Shown here piece after piece: positions 1-11,570 of a stretch of 64,000 nt of DNA. The DNA comes from Ptiloglossa arizonensis (lineage: Eukaryota; Arthropoda; Insecta; Hymenoptera; Colletidae): NCBI RefSeq assembly GCF_051014685.1, contig NC_135059.1, positions 2,356,001-2,420,000 of the forward strand. The letters are read 5' to 3'. The position numbers and the translations under genes were made by a program. The notes below the pieces were generated by a model. The model did no database searches and was not told where the DNA came from. It saw nothing but the letters and a program-made list of their open reading frames with translations. Each line of letters starts with the position of its first letter. Within the stretch, counting starts at the first letter, position 1.

Positions 1-1233
1 TTCGCTAATATTTCCTTCCTATTACTACATCACTCAATACACGCATATCCTAGAACTTTATTCACCCTTATTCTATAACCACTTTTACTTGCTTAAATAA
101 AATTCCTACAATAGCTTTTGTACAAAAAAAGAATATGTATACCAAGAATGCGGTGAGTCGAAAAATACGCGAAGAACGCACTAGGGTTAAGAAAACATTT
201 CGAAACTCGAAAACAAATTTCTGATCTATTTTCAGAGACGAGAACCTCCATCCAGAACAAAACCAACGAAATTTTCAATTAAAGCAAAAATATTAGGGAG
301 TCCCCGTGTAATCTTTCGGAGCTGGTCGCGGGTCTTCTCCCGATCGGGAAACGATCGTCGTCTTACGTAACCGAAGGATCCCGCGCTTGTCTGTCCAGAA
401 AGGCGTACATCGATGTCGATGGTAGAGGAATAAGGTAAGCACACGTGACTGTTAAGCGGCATGCGAAATCCCTACTGTAGGAGTATCCGTAGAGGGATGG
501 TAGACGATCGGTAGGCATTGCTATTTGTCGAGATAGTATCTGGATGGGTGTAGCGAGTTATTACAGTCAGAAGAGCGGTCTCTGGCCGTCGATGGAGGAC
601 CCTGAACCCCGCGGAACCTCTCTTTCCCGTGTTCGTTCCACCGTCGGTTTTCAGCCGTTCCTCGCGTCGCGATTCCCTTGTCCTTTATCTCTGTCCGTGG
701 TGTTTCGATGCACGAGAAGCGGGAAACCGGAGAGGCTGTTATCGATGGCGAAAGCTCGACGAAATCCGTCGCGTGGCTATCAATTATCGGCCGCGGTGGC
801 ACGCACGCCGCCGTCCGCGCCATAAAGCATACGCTGCCGCACCATCTTGCATACTTCTTTCGTCCCGGCCCCACGGCCCCCTTGTTGCCCCTTTGTCCGC
901 GATTCTGTTGCCCCGTGGCGGCACGACGCTCGGCCCGTGATTCACCGCCGTTCGATACGAACGATTTCTGCCCGGGATCCGATGTATATCATAATTCCGT
1001 GGCCGAGTTTAACCTCGCGCCTCTGTGGTTCAATCGTCGAGAACTCGAATACCGGCCACGAACGCGAAAATATCGGCTACCCGCGTCCTTGGAGAGTTCG
1101 TTGTTTTTTTTTTGTGTACGACGTTTCATTGTTCGATCTGTTGCATTTATCCTTGCGTAAACAGCTAATCGATATTTTCGTCGCTGTTCAATATTAATTG
1201 GATATGACGTTAATCATTAATTATGATATACTA
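1..1233. other. Non-genic flank, AT-rich then CpG-rich
   Basis: No gene is recognised here. The first 300 bases are AT-rich. From about 320 to 1080 the sequence is CpG-rich and open in several overlapping frames on both strands. This is expected where GC content makes stop codons rare, and none of the translations resembles a known family. The segment ends at the TA dinucleotide that flanks the mariner element. Confidence 0.6.
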
Positions 1234-1410
1234 GGTTGCTCGATACGTTTCGTCGTTCGATAAGAAATGGCGTTGTTAGGTTCGTTGTTTTATTATTTTA
1301 AAGATGGTATTACTGTTTGAGGAACATGTGTGAAGTTTTGTGTTGATTCGTTGACTTGTCCGTATACTTACAGTTGTTCAAACGTTGAAGAGTCATAGTA
1401 TTTTTTTACG

Positions 1411-2651
1411 ATGGAAAACATTGAATATCGAGTAATGATAAAATTTTTATTTTTGGAAGGTGTCACATATTCATGAACGATTGTTAAAAGTGTACAAGGA
1501 CTCTTCGATTTCAATTAGAACAGTGGAAAGATGGATTGCTGAATTTAAACATTGTCGTAGAAGCCTTCAAGACGATCCACGCGAAAGTCGTCCAAAAAGT
1601 GCATCAACGTCACAAATCATAGCAAAAATATAGGATATGGTTTTGGCAGATTGTCGATTAACCGAGAGAGATTTATGTGGGATTATGGAATTGTTTAGCA
1701 CAAGAGAAAATGTAAATAGGACGTTTATTTTTAGATAAATATAATACAGTCATGCAACGGAATATGGTTATCAACAACTGAATAGATTGTAACGATCACG
1801 TCGACACACCAACCAAAAAATACGAAGATCGGTATCGAGCACATCCCCCATGTCTTGACTTCTCAAATACTACATGGTTCAATGTCGTTGTATTCCAACA
1901 GTTTAGTAGAAGCTCAAGGGTGTGGCTGGTTATTAGGCAGCGTGAGCAATATTTTTGCCGAAGTTTTGGGTTTCAGAAAGCTGTGTGCACAATGGGTGCC
2001 GCATTCGCTAACAATAGAACAGAAACACATTCGAATGCGACTTTCTCAGCAACATTTGGAGCGGTTTAGAAAAAATAAAAAGGATTTTATGCGTCGTTTC
2101 ATCGCTATGGATGAGAAGGATCTACCACCATGATTCTGAATCAAAACAAGAGGACTCCAAGGCCAGTTAGAGTCCGGAAATCGGGCAAGAAAGTGTTAGC
2201 ATCAGTTTTTTGTGATGCAAAAGGAATTTTGTTCGTGGATTACTTCCAAACTGGTAAAACAATAAACCAACAGATTATTATTGTAACCTTTTGGATCAGC
2301 TGGATGTAAAAATTCGTGGGAAAAGACTTGGTTTACAGAAGAAAAGATCATTTTTCATCGAGACAACGCACCCTCTCGCACAGCTCGAAAAACCATCGCG
2401 AAAATCGGTGAATTAAAGTACGAATTGTTGCAACATCCATCCTATTCGCTAGATTTAGCTCCTTTTGACTTCTGGCTGTTCTCACATCTCAAAAAATTTT
2501 TACGTAAGAAATGATTTTCATCGAAGAGGTAATAGCAGTCGTGGATGCGTATTTCGACAGTTTGTCGAATTCTCACTTCAAGTATGGAATCCATAAATTA
2601 AAACATTACTGGAACAAATATATTAAAGTTCAGGGAGAGTACATTGAATAA
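1411..2651 (+). pseudogene. Mariner (DD34D) transposase pseudogene
   Basis: Mariner transposases cut and paste the element at TA sites through an N-terminal helix-turn-helix pair and a DD34D catalytic core. The ATG at 1411 opens MENIEYRV, followed by a frameshift near 1465 into HIHERLLKVYKDSS and RTVERWIAEF, which are typical of the DNA-binding domain. An in-frame TAG lies at 1631-1633. An insertion of about 230 bp interrupts the frame between about 1710 and 1943. The core resumes at KLCAQWVPHSLTIEQKHIRM. The first catalytic Asp is in MDE (2110-2112), followed by a deletion/frameshift where WIHHYD normally lies. The second Asp is in IFHRDNAPS (2362-2364) and the third in DLAPFDFW (2467-2469). 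The last two are separated by 34 residues, which fits DD34D. Further breaks follow near 2510. The frame ends with GEYIE and TAA at 2649-2651. It cannot encode a functional protein. Confidence 0.9.
1710..1943. repeat. Insertion within the mariner transposase, shared with a second locus
   Basis: Mariner similarity stops after about 1710 and resumes near 1943 (SNIFAEVLG). The intervening 230 bp or so have no mariner counterpart. Most of it (to about 1893), together with about 37 bp of preceding transposase, recurs at 58891-59118. I see no clear target-site duplication at its edges, so its class is unknown. Boundaries are approximate. Confidence 0.6.
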
Positions 2652-2718
2652 TAAAGTGTACCTCAAACCATGAAATCGTGTTTCCTTTATCGAATGACCA
2701 AACTTATTGAACGACCTA

Positions 2719-4273
2719 GTCAAGCGGTGATTTCACTTTCCTACTTTCCTGAAACTTTTTCTGGGCCAATTTATAACAGATGAAAAAAATGTATATAACA
2801 GTAAAATACTTCTATGCAATCTGTACGACTGCTCTACGTACAGATGTAATCTGTTCTAATGTACGTTTAACGCTGTACGTACAGGATTTCTCAAAATTCG
2901 TGGTACAAATTGGGTCGAAGAGATTCTACGACTCCAAATAAGATAAAAATCAAGAGCAACGAAATCGCGCGAGAAGCTTCATTTTTGAGAAAATTGAATT
3001 TCAGTATCGGTTCGCGCATAGTTAATAACCGATGTTGCGGATTTCATTACAGATCGCCGTTGCGACCGTTTTGTGACGTATCTGTGTGTCAATTTTATTC
3101 CACGATAACGCGAAACAAAATTGTCGATAATCGACAACAAAAACGATGCGAACGACTTCAAACAGCGATTGTCAAGAAGCTGCTTATCGATCACAGTTTC
3201 ATTGTAACACACGTACGTATAATCGTAATAAGCAAAGTCACGTCGAAACGCATGTGTTGCACGCAGAGCGTGGAATAATTGAAAATTGAAGACAAAATAC
3301 TCGGTGGATTTATTTCTCTGCTATTACACGCACAGATCAATTTTCTCTTAAAAAGATTACATAGAACAGAGTACTCGGCAGACTTACCGCGGTAGCACGT
3401 AATATATGTATAAAAAAAAGCAATATTTGCAATCTCACTCATCGTTCGAATGTGTATTCTCAAGTGTCAATAGATGCCGCGATTGTCATAGTTCAACAAC
3501 GCGAAACTCTTCGGTTGTGTAAATATCATTTCCAGCGCGAGACAAGGAAAGAATCCAGTCTTTGCGTTCCACCGGGTGTTGCTTTCTAAGATTGAATAAT
3601 TCCGATCTGAACGCTCGAGCGGATCACAGAAATAAAAGGCGGTGTTTCCTAAGTTATCGCGGTCGAAAGCCGTGACGGAAATGGCGCCTGTGCGTTTACG
3701 CAGCCACGTGTGGGCACCACACAGGCATCGAAGTCTCCGCTGGCGCCACGGTGACCATCGATCCGCTTGGAAACCAATAATTTACTATTGCGTGCAAATG
3801 GTAATATAGACAATATTATTGTATCGCAATGTTCGTATATTGTCGGGCCCCATTGTGAGCCGCGGGGCAGACAGCAGTTTCTCGATTCTCGGGGCCCGTG
3901 TTATCGGTAAACGTCGCTTGCATCGACGACGTGGATGCCGAGCGAGAGCCACGCGGAGACGTTTGACAGTGAACGCGTTGAAAGTGGAAACCGAGTTTAT
4001 GCCGATTTATCAAGTCGTACGTCGACGAGAACATTGTCACGAGATAGAAACGCTTCTGTTTGAATTTCACGCCGGCGAACCAGACTGAAAATATTCTCCA
4101 ACGATCGACAACTCGATACCGATATACGTGGAAATTGTACTGGAACGATTCCGCGTATTCTTCTTCGACGATCGTGTTAATCATCGCAGAGACAATATTT
4201 CGACGAAATTGTGAAATATCGATCGTCGATCTATCATCAAACGTCGATAGACCATCGATAGTCGACGATTTAA
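2719..4273. other. Non-genic spacer
   Basis: No gene is recognised. Around 2815-2895 there are short repeated TGTACGT/GTACGT motifs. From about 3660 to 4080 the composition becomes CpG-rich with overlapping open frames on both strands that match no family. Confidence 0.6.
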
Positions 4274-4652
4274 AAATTTGCTCCCAATCGAATCGGTTTT
4301 CGACTTAACGAAGAACGTGGTATTTAAATCTAAAAATCGGTAAACAATTTTTCGATATTGGGAATTAGATTTAAAGAGTTTCCATTTAGAAAGAATCAAC
4401 GTCGACGCGTAACGAATATAAAACAAAGCCATCGAGAAAGATTGAAAGAAGAGTACCTTCCAAATTTGCTCCCAATCGAATCGGTTTTCGACTTAACGAA
4501 GAACGTGGTATTTAAATCTAAAAATCGGTAAACAATTTTTCGATATTGTGAATTAGATTTAAAGAGTTTCCATTTAAAAAAAATCAACGTAGACACGTAA
4601 CGAATATAAAACAAAGCCATCGGGAAAGATTGAAAGAACAGTACCTTCCAGA
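4274..4652. repeat. Tandem duplication, 188-bp unit, two copies
   Basis: The block beginning TTTGCTCCCAATCGAATCGG at 4277 recurs at 4465, an offset of 188 bp. Both copies carry the same order of landmarks (GAACGTGGTATTTAAATC, TTAGATTTAAAGAGTTTCC, AAAACAAAGCCATCG, GTACCTTCCA) with only scattered differences. It explains the two similar open frames on the minus strand, which are not genes. Confidence 0.9.
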
Positions 4653-6269
4653 TCTTGTATCTCTCAAGGCTGTATCGTTCAGAGGTAGAGTTTTTTCGCG
4701 AGACTAAAATTTTCGAAACATTAATTAACCTTGGCAAGTCCGTCGGAGCGGTAGGCAGTTCTGCGTTCCACGAATTCGTGAAATTGTGCAGCGAGGTTCA
4801 CGAGCCGGTGAAAAATCGGTAGCTTTTTAGTTTCTTGAGCAACGAGCTCCATCGTTCGTAGTTCCACCCTCTCGCAACGCCAGAATCTACCGAAGGAAGC
4901 ATAGGCAACGAGAGTACAAGGCAGCAGGTTTGATTTAGTGGCGTCGTCGAGTGGCTCGTGTAACGAGCCACAGAAATGATTAATTTCACGGTAATTACCG
5001 GTTAGTTGGTTAAAATTACCTGGCCCGTTGAGCTGGCCGAGCGGAAGGTTTCCAAGCCGCTCGAGATTTGTGCGTCTGGACGATGCGACGTATAATTCAA
5101 CGGCTCCGGGGCCGCATCGTTCCTAACGTCCAGACGGAGACAACCGACGAAAAAATCACTTGGATCGTCGCGCTGATAATACCACGGACACACCGTATCC
5201 AACTTTCACGAAGCAACGACAGAGATGCGTTAGTTGATCGCGACTCGATATCGTCTTTCATTCATCGTTTCGCGAAAATTGAGGCGACGTTACCGAATTC
5301 AATCGCTGCGCCCCTTTATCGATCGTACGTGACAAATTAAATATTTTTCAAGATCGATGAGCAAGAAGATAAATCGAAAACACATAATCGATCCAATCGA
5401 GGCAACTGGTTTCAAGTATCGGACCGGTGCGGTGGTAGTCCTTACACACGCGATTCCATTTTCTCTGGGAAAATTATGAAAATATAAAACGAATCGAGTA
5501 ATATCTCGCAACAACATTTAGCGTTTAAATTCTCTCAATGTCTCTGATAGGAGAGTATCTATAACTGGATTCCGGATAGGAGAAGTGGTAATATTTCAAT
5601 TATTATGTGTACAAAACATTTTCATATATTCACAGGTTGTACTTTAAAGTAGACAATGTTACCGAATAACCAAAAATATGGCTCGACTTTAATTCCAGAG
5701 TATAATCACCGAAACGATGACCGAACGCACTTTCCAAGAATTCGATAGTGCGACGTATACTTGCAACAGTATCACTGTAAATTACGAGATCCGTACAAAT
5801 ATTTAACCGTTAATCGTTGCAACGATATCGCCAACGGATACGGATAATTGCTGAAGAGAATTGAGCAAATTTCCTCTAAACCTCGCGTTGCAACGCCGGT
5901 CCGAGATAGGTGCCTATTACGGTAACTCTCCCCTAAGACCTCGGGCGCGTGTACCGTACTTTTCCTCGGATCTGTGTCAGCCTGTAGAAACGGGGAAAAG
6001 AAACCGGGGAAACCGTAAACTTGACCAAGTGGGTAGCGCAAAGTCGTGGACAGAGGTGGACAAGAGGTGGGCAGCTCGAGTATCAGACGAGAGTGGGTGC
6101 GATTCATCACAGGCCCGCAAACACGGTAACGCGTTATAAGTCTCTCTTCGCAATGACATCCATCACGAGGAGCCACTCCGTCTGTTCATTTTTCTTCTCG
6201 GTCCCCCATCCTTCCCACCTCCTGTTATTTATGCAAACGACGCCGAGAAACGAACGTAGAGAAAGGTAA
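4653..6269. other. Non-genic spacer with two hairpins
   Basis: No gene is recognised. Two inverted repeats are visible: GTGGCTCG/CGAGCCAC with a 5-nt loop at 4951-4971, and a longer bulged hairpin at 5073-5136. The 5.77-6.18 kb section is open in several frames on both strands but lacks ATG-started or family-like reading frames. Confidence 0.55.
5073..5136. other. Bulged hairpin of about 64 nt
   Basis: The left arm CGTCTGGAC plus GATGCG (5073-5087) pairs with CGCATC (5113-5118) and GTCCAGACG (5128-5136), leaving a 9-nt one-sided bulge. The length is in the range of small-RNA precursors, but the bulge is large for a canonical microRNA. Function is unknown. Confidence 0.35.
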
Positions 6270-6540
6270 TTACACCGACGGCGATCGGTCTCCATATTTT
6301 TCAACGCCTTGCGACTAACCATCGCCGCGAAGAAACTCGACGCGAGGCAGGTGCGAGTCAACGATCGAACGATCGTCGTGGGAGTTCCCGTGTTTCGAGA
6401 TTTTCACGAACCGTACTGGGGATGCTCGAAAATCATTGAGACCATTGAAAGGTTCGAGACCATTGTCGTGTTGCGAAAATCGACGATGACCTTTCCCACA
6501 ACGCGCGCCACCGATCCGGGCTCGACTGTCTTTCCCACAG
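6270..6540 (+). other. Open segment ending at a consensus 5' splice site (possible exon)
   Basis: The frame is open from 6270, just after a TAA, and reads through LDARQVRVNDRTIVVGVPVF and later RFETIVVLRKSTM to 6540. There the sequence is CCCACAG followed by GTGAGT (6541-6546), an exact match to the metazoan donor consensus. No ATG starts the segment and I see no convincing acceptor upstream. No family is recognised. It may be an internal exon or a chance match. Confidence 0.2.
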
Positions 6541-6546
6541 GTGAGT

Positions 6547-8870
6547 CTCCGGAACGTCCCCATAGTTGCTCCCCCATGGACCGAAAACATATGCTCGGCC
6601 CCCTTTGCGATGCTCGAGCTCGCGGGAACTCGAGTTTCCGTCGCTGCTTTGCACCCGAGCTAAACCTTATGGGAATGATGCATCGAATTTCGACCGCTGC
6701 ATTTTCAATCGTTCGTGGAGAATTAATTATCGTAAGAAGGAAAATAATTCGATGGTTGTGCACGATTTCCAAATATACAATTCTATTTTTGAAAAACAAA
6801 ATACAAATATGAATCGAGAACGTGTAATACGACCGAAGTAAAGATAACCCGAATTTATTTATTATTTTTACGTATATTTTACATCACGTATATTATACGT
6901 ATATTTTTATACGGGCTGTAAACTCTTTAATACGCATCTTTTGTTACGTTAGAAAGATAGTTAGTTTGTAGGTATAAAAAATAAAAATACAGGTAAGAAC
7001 AAAAGAAGTTCATTCTCTCGCAGCGCCGATTAACCTTATCGATGATTTTAATCGTACGATTAAATCGACTATAATTTCGGTGAAATTTCTGCTTAAGACG
7101 GGTCGTTTAATATTTTCCGTGCAAAAGTTAATCGAGCATCAGGTGTCTACGTTTAAACATTATAAGTGTCGTTGGGTTCAGACGATTTAAAATCAATGAG
7201 TATACGCGATCATTAATCGACACGGGACAATTTAAAACTCGTGTGAATTCTAATTTTCCTGAAATTGCACGTTACGGTCCAACGTTGGCGACCATCCAAT
7301 TGAATCAATGCTTTCATACAAATTTGGAAAGAAAGTTGCCCATTACCGAGAGTAATTTTTCCACGTTGAATGGTGCGCTTGTAATTTCCCCTCGCCGTGG
7401 TGCGCGATGGAGCAATTTGTGGGCAGGTAGTGCGCGCGCAGCGGGAACAGATACGAATCTGCGCGATACCGTGTCATTACATTTTATTACAACAGTCGGT
7501 GCAATAAATAACGAGCATTTTATTGAATTCAGAACAATATAATTACGCGGCAATCGAGGCGCAGCTAGAACGTGTGTTTAGCGAGTTTAAGTGCGTTTCG
7601 AAACACGCAGGGCTCGGTACAGATGAACGTCGCGAGGGCACACTCTGCTTGTATCGCAGATTTATTTCGTTAAAAGATAATTGATCGCGAGTTAAAGACG
7701 GATACGCGATACGAGGCTTCGCGGTGTTTCGAAGGAACGTTCCTCGAAGTCGAGGCGTTTCGAAAGTACGTAAATTCGTTTTTAATTCGAGGTTTCGCGG
7801 GTAATTCGACATAAGTAAGATACTCGACGATGATATCGGATTGCACTAATTACGCAATTGTTCGATCCTCCTGTTCCGTTCGTGTCTATTCGAGTGAAAA
7901 TAATTACCGTTTGCTTGGGTACAAAATGTGTGGTGCGGCTGTTCGAATAGTTGAATTCCTTCTTCGAACGTAATTCGCCAACGTTTTAGTCTAAGTTTCG
8001 ACGATTCCCCGAGGGTATTTTCAAGAACATTCAGAATTCCCAGGGCAACCGATCGAATTGTCCCTCCGGAGTCTTCATCGCTGTTACTATATTTTCCTTA
8101 CTTTTGGTGTATGTGAAAAGTATCGATTCTGGGGGAAAGCTGTTTCCTCAAATAACTAAATAACTAACCCGATTTAAAATTGATACGTGTGTATTACTGT
8201 TATTGAATCTCGAAATTCAAGTTCCGTTTAAAGTGCCCAAGCCTTTATCTTGTGAGTCGACACAGTTACCTTTGCAGGATGATGAAAAATCGTACTCTTG
8301 CATCTTGCGAATTCTTCTCTCGTTATCCAAGTAGGTTACCTAGCTTCGTCTCGACCGGTTCGTTTTCAAATTGCCCGCGACTTTGAAATGCATGCAGCTT
8401 CGATCGAGTCTTTCACGAAACAAGTCCTCTCGTCCGAAACGTACGGTTACTGTGACTAACGAGAAGGTTTTCCGCGATCGGAAGAAACGCTGGGACCGAT
8501 GCTGGAGGATAGACAATCGCTGGAGGAGCTCCCGCTCATGAGGTTCGATCGGTCGCTGATTTGCAGACAATAGTTTCTGAAAAAGGGTACGGGCCGGTCT
8601 CGTGCCACGACAATGGACACGTGGCCATCGCGTGCTGCGGATGACAGTTGACTCCGCGTGACACGTGACAGGACAAACGAGGATCGAGCTGCGTGAAACC
8701 TTCGAACGCAAATTATATCGCCAGAAACGTCAGGAACAGCGATGCTCGCGAAACGGATATCGTTTGCACGATAGCGAGTGAGGCGGTTCTGTTTACGATG
8801 CTAGCCGCGTTTCGGGTGCTCTTGTAATCGACGCTGCGTACAGGGGACGTACTCTTTAAAAAATTAACGT
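6547..8870. other. Non-genic spacer
   Basis: No gene is recognised. 6.84-7.1 kb is strongly AT-rich. The remainder alternates AT-rich and CpG-rich stretches with only short unconvincing open frames. Confidence 0.6.
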
Positions 8871-9062
8871 ACTAATTTCTATACGACGAATGTAATATCG
8901 TCCATTTCGATCGCCGTTTTCGACCATCTTCCGAATATTCCTCGAAATGTAAAATTAATGGTACAGAGTGCGCAGCTAAAATGGCTTTTATCGTACCGTA
9001 GTTCGCTTCGATCGCCATTTTCGACCATCTTTCGAATATTCCTCGAAATGTAAAATTAATAG
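8871..9062. repeat. Isolated copies of the 128-bp satellite (about 1.5 units)
   Basis: This segment carries the same unit as the array at 10738-11570: TTTCTATACGACGAA, then CGCC(A/G)TTTTCGACCATCTT, CGAATATTCCTCGAAATG and TAAAATTAAT. The core occurs twice, about 110 bp apart. The second copy lacks the start of the unit, so this is an outlying, partly deleted piece of the family. Confidence 0.85.
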
Positions 9063-10129
9063 TTACGAGATTCTTCTTGCGTTTGTATCTTTCGTAAATG
9101 GTAACGATAGGCTTGCCATTTTCACCGGGAAAAACCTGTACGTAGGAGAAAACAGGTAAAACTGACGATCGAGGATTAGAAACGATCGGTTGGTAAGTTT
9201 ATTTTATTTTATTTTTTCAACATTTTCGAAGAATCTTCGATTTAGACGAATAGGAATTTCTACGAGGCACGTAAAACGTTCCAAAATCTATTCCTTATTC
9301 TAAAGTATACAATAAGAATTATTTAAACGATTCTTCGAAGCAAATCCTCATGCTGAAAATGATGTATCTGACTTCTTCAGTGTTATGGACGTTAACTCGC
9401 GATATCTTTAATTTCCTATTCAGTACGTAGGTGTTTCTCCGAATAATTTACGCGATCGATTACACCTTTCTCAGGTTTCGTTATTACCGTGATAATCGTT
9501 CCTGAATGTTCTACCTAAAATACTGAATCGCAACTCGATGGAATTTCGTTGCAAGACTTTCTCGAGCTTTGGAATTTCTACCTACGCGCATCGTTCAACG
9601 CACGACGGTCCGATGAACGAACCGAGACATTCCATCTGCCAACGTACGCGTGTACATTGGAGAACCGGAGAGAATGCCCCTGACTGGAATTCAGATTTAG
9701 GATAGAGAATTTTCGAAAAAAGGTTACTCCGCGATCGGTCCGAAACTGGTATCGTGCGACCACCAATCGACTACCAATAGCGTCGTTATCGCGAAAACGC
9801 AATTTACGAGCAAAAACTTGAATTTCTCTCGCATCGCTCGCATCGGCCATTCTTTATACCCCAGCTGGCGGCAACGAGCGTTTGCATACCGCGAAACGAA
9901 TTCCTACGCGTCAAACCCGCGTAACTTCCCACATCGTGTCCACTATCGACGACGATGTTTATATTCGTGGAACATCGTTTTTCAATATCGTTCGTTCAGC
10001 CGGTCAACGACCGTCCGTTGCGACGGTTAACGCAGATTGTATCTATCGAGAGCAACGAGCGTGACTCTCGAATTTTCTCGTAAATATTCTAATTTGATTT
10101 ACGATACCGTAAAGAACCGCGGGTATCGT
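9063..10129. other. Non-genic spacer
   Basis: No gene is recognised. The segment is AT-rich to about 9.55 kb, then mixed. Short open frames around 9.58-10.06 kb on both strands show no family resemblance. Confidence 0.6.
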
Positions 10130-10580
10130 TGCTGTAAATTATTGGGGAGTAAACTCACGGCGCCATAACGGTTTCGTCGACGATGGAACGGATCGTACGC
10201 CGCGATTGATCCACGGGGATCGCAACCCATTGGCGCGCTCGCGGCGCGAAAAACACTCGTATCTTATCGGGACGAATCGTCGAACGAAAAACGAACGGCG
10301 GTCCTGTCGCCGTTGAGGCGGCGTTACATCGTGTCGCGGCGCTGTTACACGCCGCCCGGCGTCGCGTTTTTAATTAATACGGCTTCATTAGCGTCCGGCG
10401 ATATACGCTGACAGTAGCGCCGCGCGGTTGTCTTACAACGCGGACGTTGCGCCGGTTTAATGGTATCTCCTCGAGATTTCTCGATCGGGTATCGATACTC
10501 CATTAACAGCCCGTTATGAGATCGCTCGCGGTACGGTGTAACCGGCTTTAATTAATCTCGAGATATGACCCAGTTCGCGG
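10130..10580. promoter_or_regulatory. CpG-rich island with TAATTAAT cores (candidate cis-regulatory element)
   Basis: A GC- and CpG-dense block stands out from its AT-rich surroundings. It contains TTTTTAATTAATACGG (about 10367-10382) and TTTAATTAATCTCG (about 10547-10560), both with the TAATTA core bound by many homeodomain proteins. It has no open frame of note. Its 3' part belongs to a module repeated at 12.15 kb. The regulatory role is inferred from composition and motifs only. Confidence 0.35.
10495..10578 (+). repeat. Non-coding module, copy A
   Basis: The ordered motifs CGTTATGAGATCG, GTAACCGGC, TTAATTAATC and TGACCCAGTT recur in the same order and spacing at 12150-12246. The shared region is about 85-95 bp. 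The two copies flank the 128-bp satellite array. Confidence 0.55.
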
Positions 10581-10737
10581 GGTTTGCACAATCGAGCCGA
10601 ACGACCGGTGGTATTCCAACGATTGTCACGGGCAATCGTAGCCACTTCGTCTGCCACTCGAATGTACTGTCACCGTAGTTCAGCGACCAATTTTACGCAG
10701 ATAAGGAGGGAGAGTAATGGCTTCTTTCGTGGACGAT

Positions 10738-11570
10738 CATTTCTATACGACGAACGTAATATAGTTCGTTTCGAGCGCCATTTTCGACCATCTTTCGAAT
10801 ATTCCTCGAAATGTAAAATTAATAGTACAGAATGCATGGCTAAAATGGCTTTCATTGTGGATGGTGATTTTTATACGACAAACGTACTGTCGTTCGCTTC
10901 GACCATCTTTCGAATATTCCTCGAAATGTAAAATTAATCGTACAGAGTGCGTGAATAAAATGGCTTCCATCGTGGACGGTGATTTTTATACGACAAACGT
11001 ACTGTCATTTGCTTCAATTGCCATTTTCGACCATCTTTAGATTATTCCACGAAATGTAAAATTAATTGTACAGAATCCACGGCTCAAATAGCTTCCGTCG
11101 TGGACGGTGATTTTTATACGACAAACGTACTGTCGTTCGCTTCGATCGCCATTTTCGACCATCTTTCGAATAGTCCTCGAAATGTAAAATTAATCGTACA
11201 GAGTACGCGAATAAAATGGCTTCCATCGTGGACGGTGATTTTTATACAACAAACGTACTGTCGTTCGCTTCGACCATCTTTCGAATATTCCTCGAAATGT
11301 AAAATTAATCGTACAAAGTGCGTGAATAAAATGGCTTCCATCGTGAATGGTGATTTCTATACGACGAAGGTAATATCGTCCGTTTCGATCGCCATTTTCG
11401 ACCATCTTTCGAATATTCCTCGAAATGTAAAATTAACCGTACAGAATGCGCGGTTAAAATGGCTTCCATCGTGGACAATCATTTCTATACGACGAACGTA
11501 CTGTAGTTTGCTTCAACCACCATTTTCGACCATCTTTCGAACATTCCTCTAATTGTAAAATTGAGTCTAC
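10738..11570. repeat. 128-bp tandem satellite array, seven units
   Basis: Seven direct repeats are anchored on TTTNTATACGACRAACGT at about 10740, 10868, 10983, 11111, 11239, 11354 and 11482. Successive offsets are 128, 115, 128, 128, 115 and 128 bp. The 115-bp units have lost 13 bp in the GCTTCGATCGCCATTTTCGACC stretch. The best-kept part is CCATCTTTCGAATATTCC plus CGAAATGTAAAATTAA. The open frames across it on both strands are by-products of the repeat. A truncated relative lies 1.9 kb upstream. Confidence 0.95.

Larger units (their letters stand above)
1234..2716 (+). mobile_element. Decayed mariner element with both terminal inverted repeats
   Basis: The element starts GGTTGCTCGATACG after a TA (1232-1233) and ends TTATTGAACGACC before a TA (2717-2718), as expected for mariner insertion at TA. 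The two ends are imperfect inverted repeats of about 31 bp. Inside lies a broken mariner transposase. Length is about 1.48 kb against roughly 1.25-1.3 kb for an intact mariner; the excess is an insertion of about 230 bp near 1.7-1.94 kb. Shorter relatives with the same termini lie at 37281, 61589 and 63648, and an internal fragment lies at 58891. The element is inactive because its transposase is broken. Confidence 0.9.

Noticed and set aside
4181..4737. Two similar minus-strand frames (MALFYIRY...) as a duplicated gene
   Set aside because: They follow from the 188-bp DNA duplication. Composition is AT-driven and no family is recognised.
5018..5075. tRNA-like start (GAGCTGGCCGAGCGG resembles the A box of class II tRNAs)
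   Set aside because: No acceptor stem can be formed and there is no GGTTCGAATCC-type B box downstream. No credible tRNA gene was found in the window.
10584..11552. Several 60-150 codon frames on both strands
   Set aside because: They repeat with the 128-bp satellite and change frame with its 115-bp variants.
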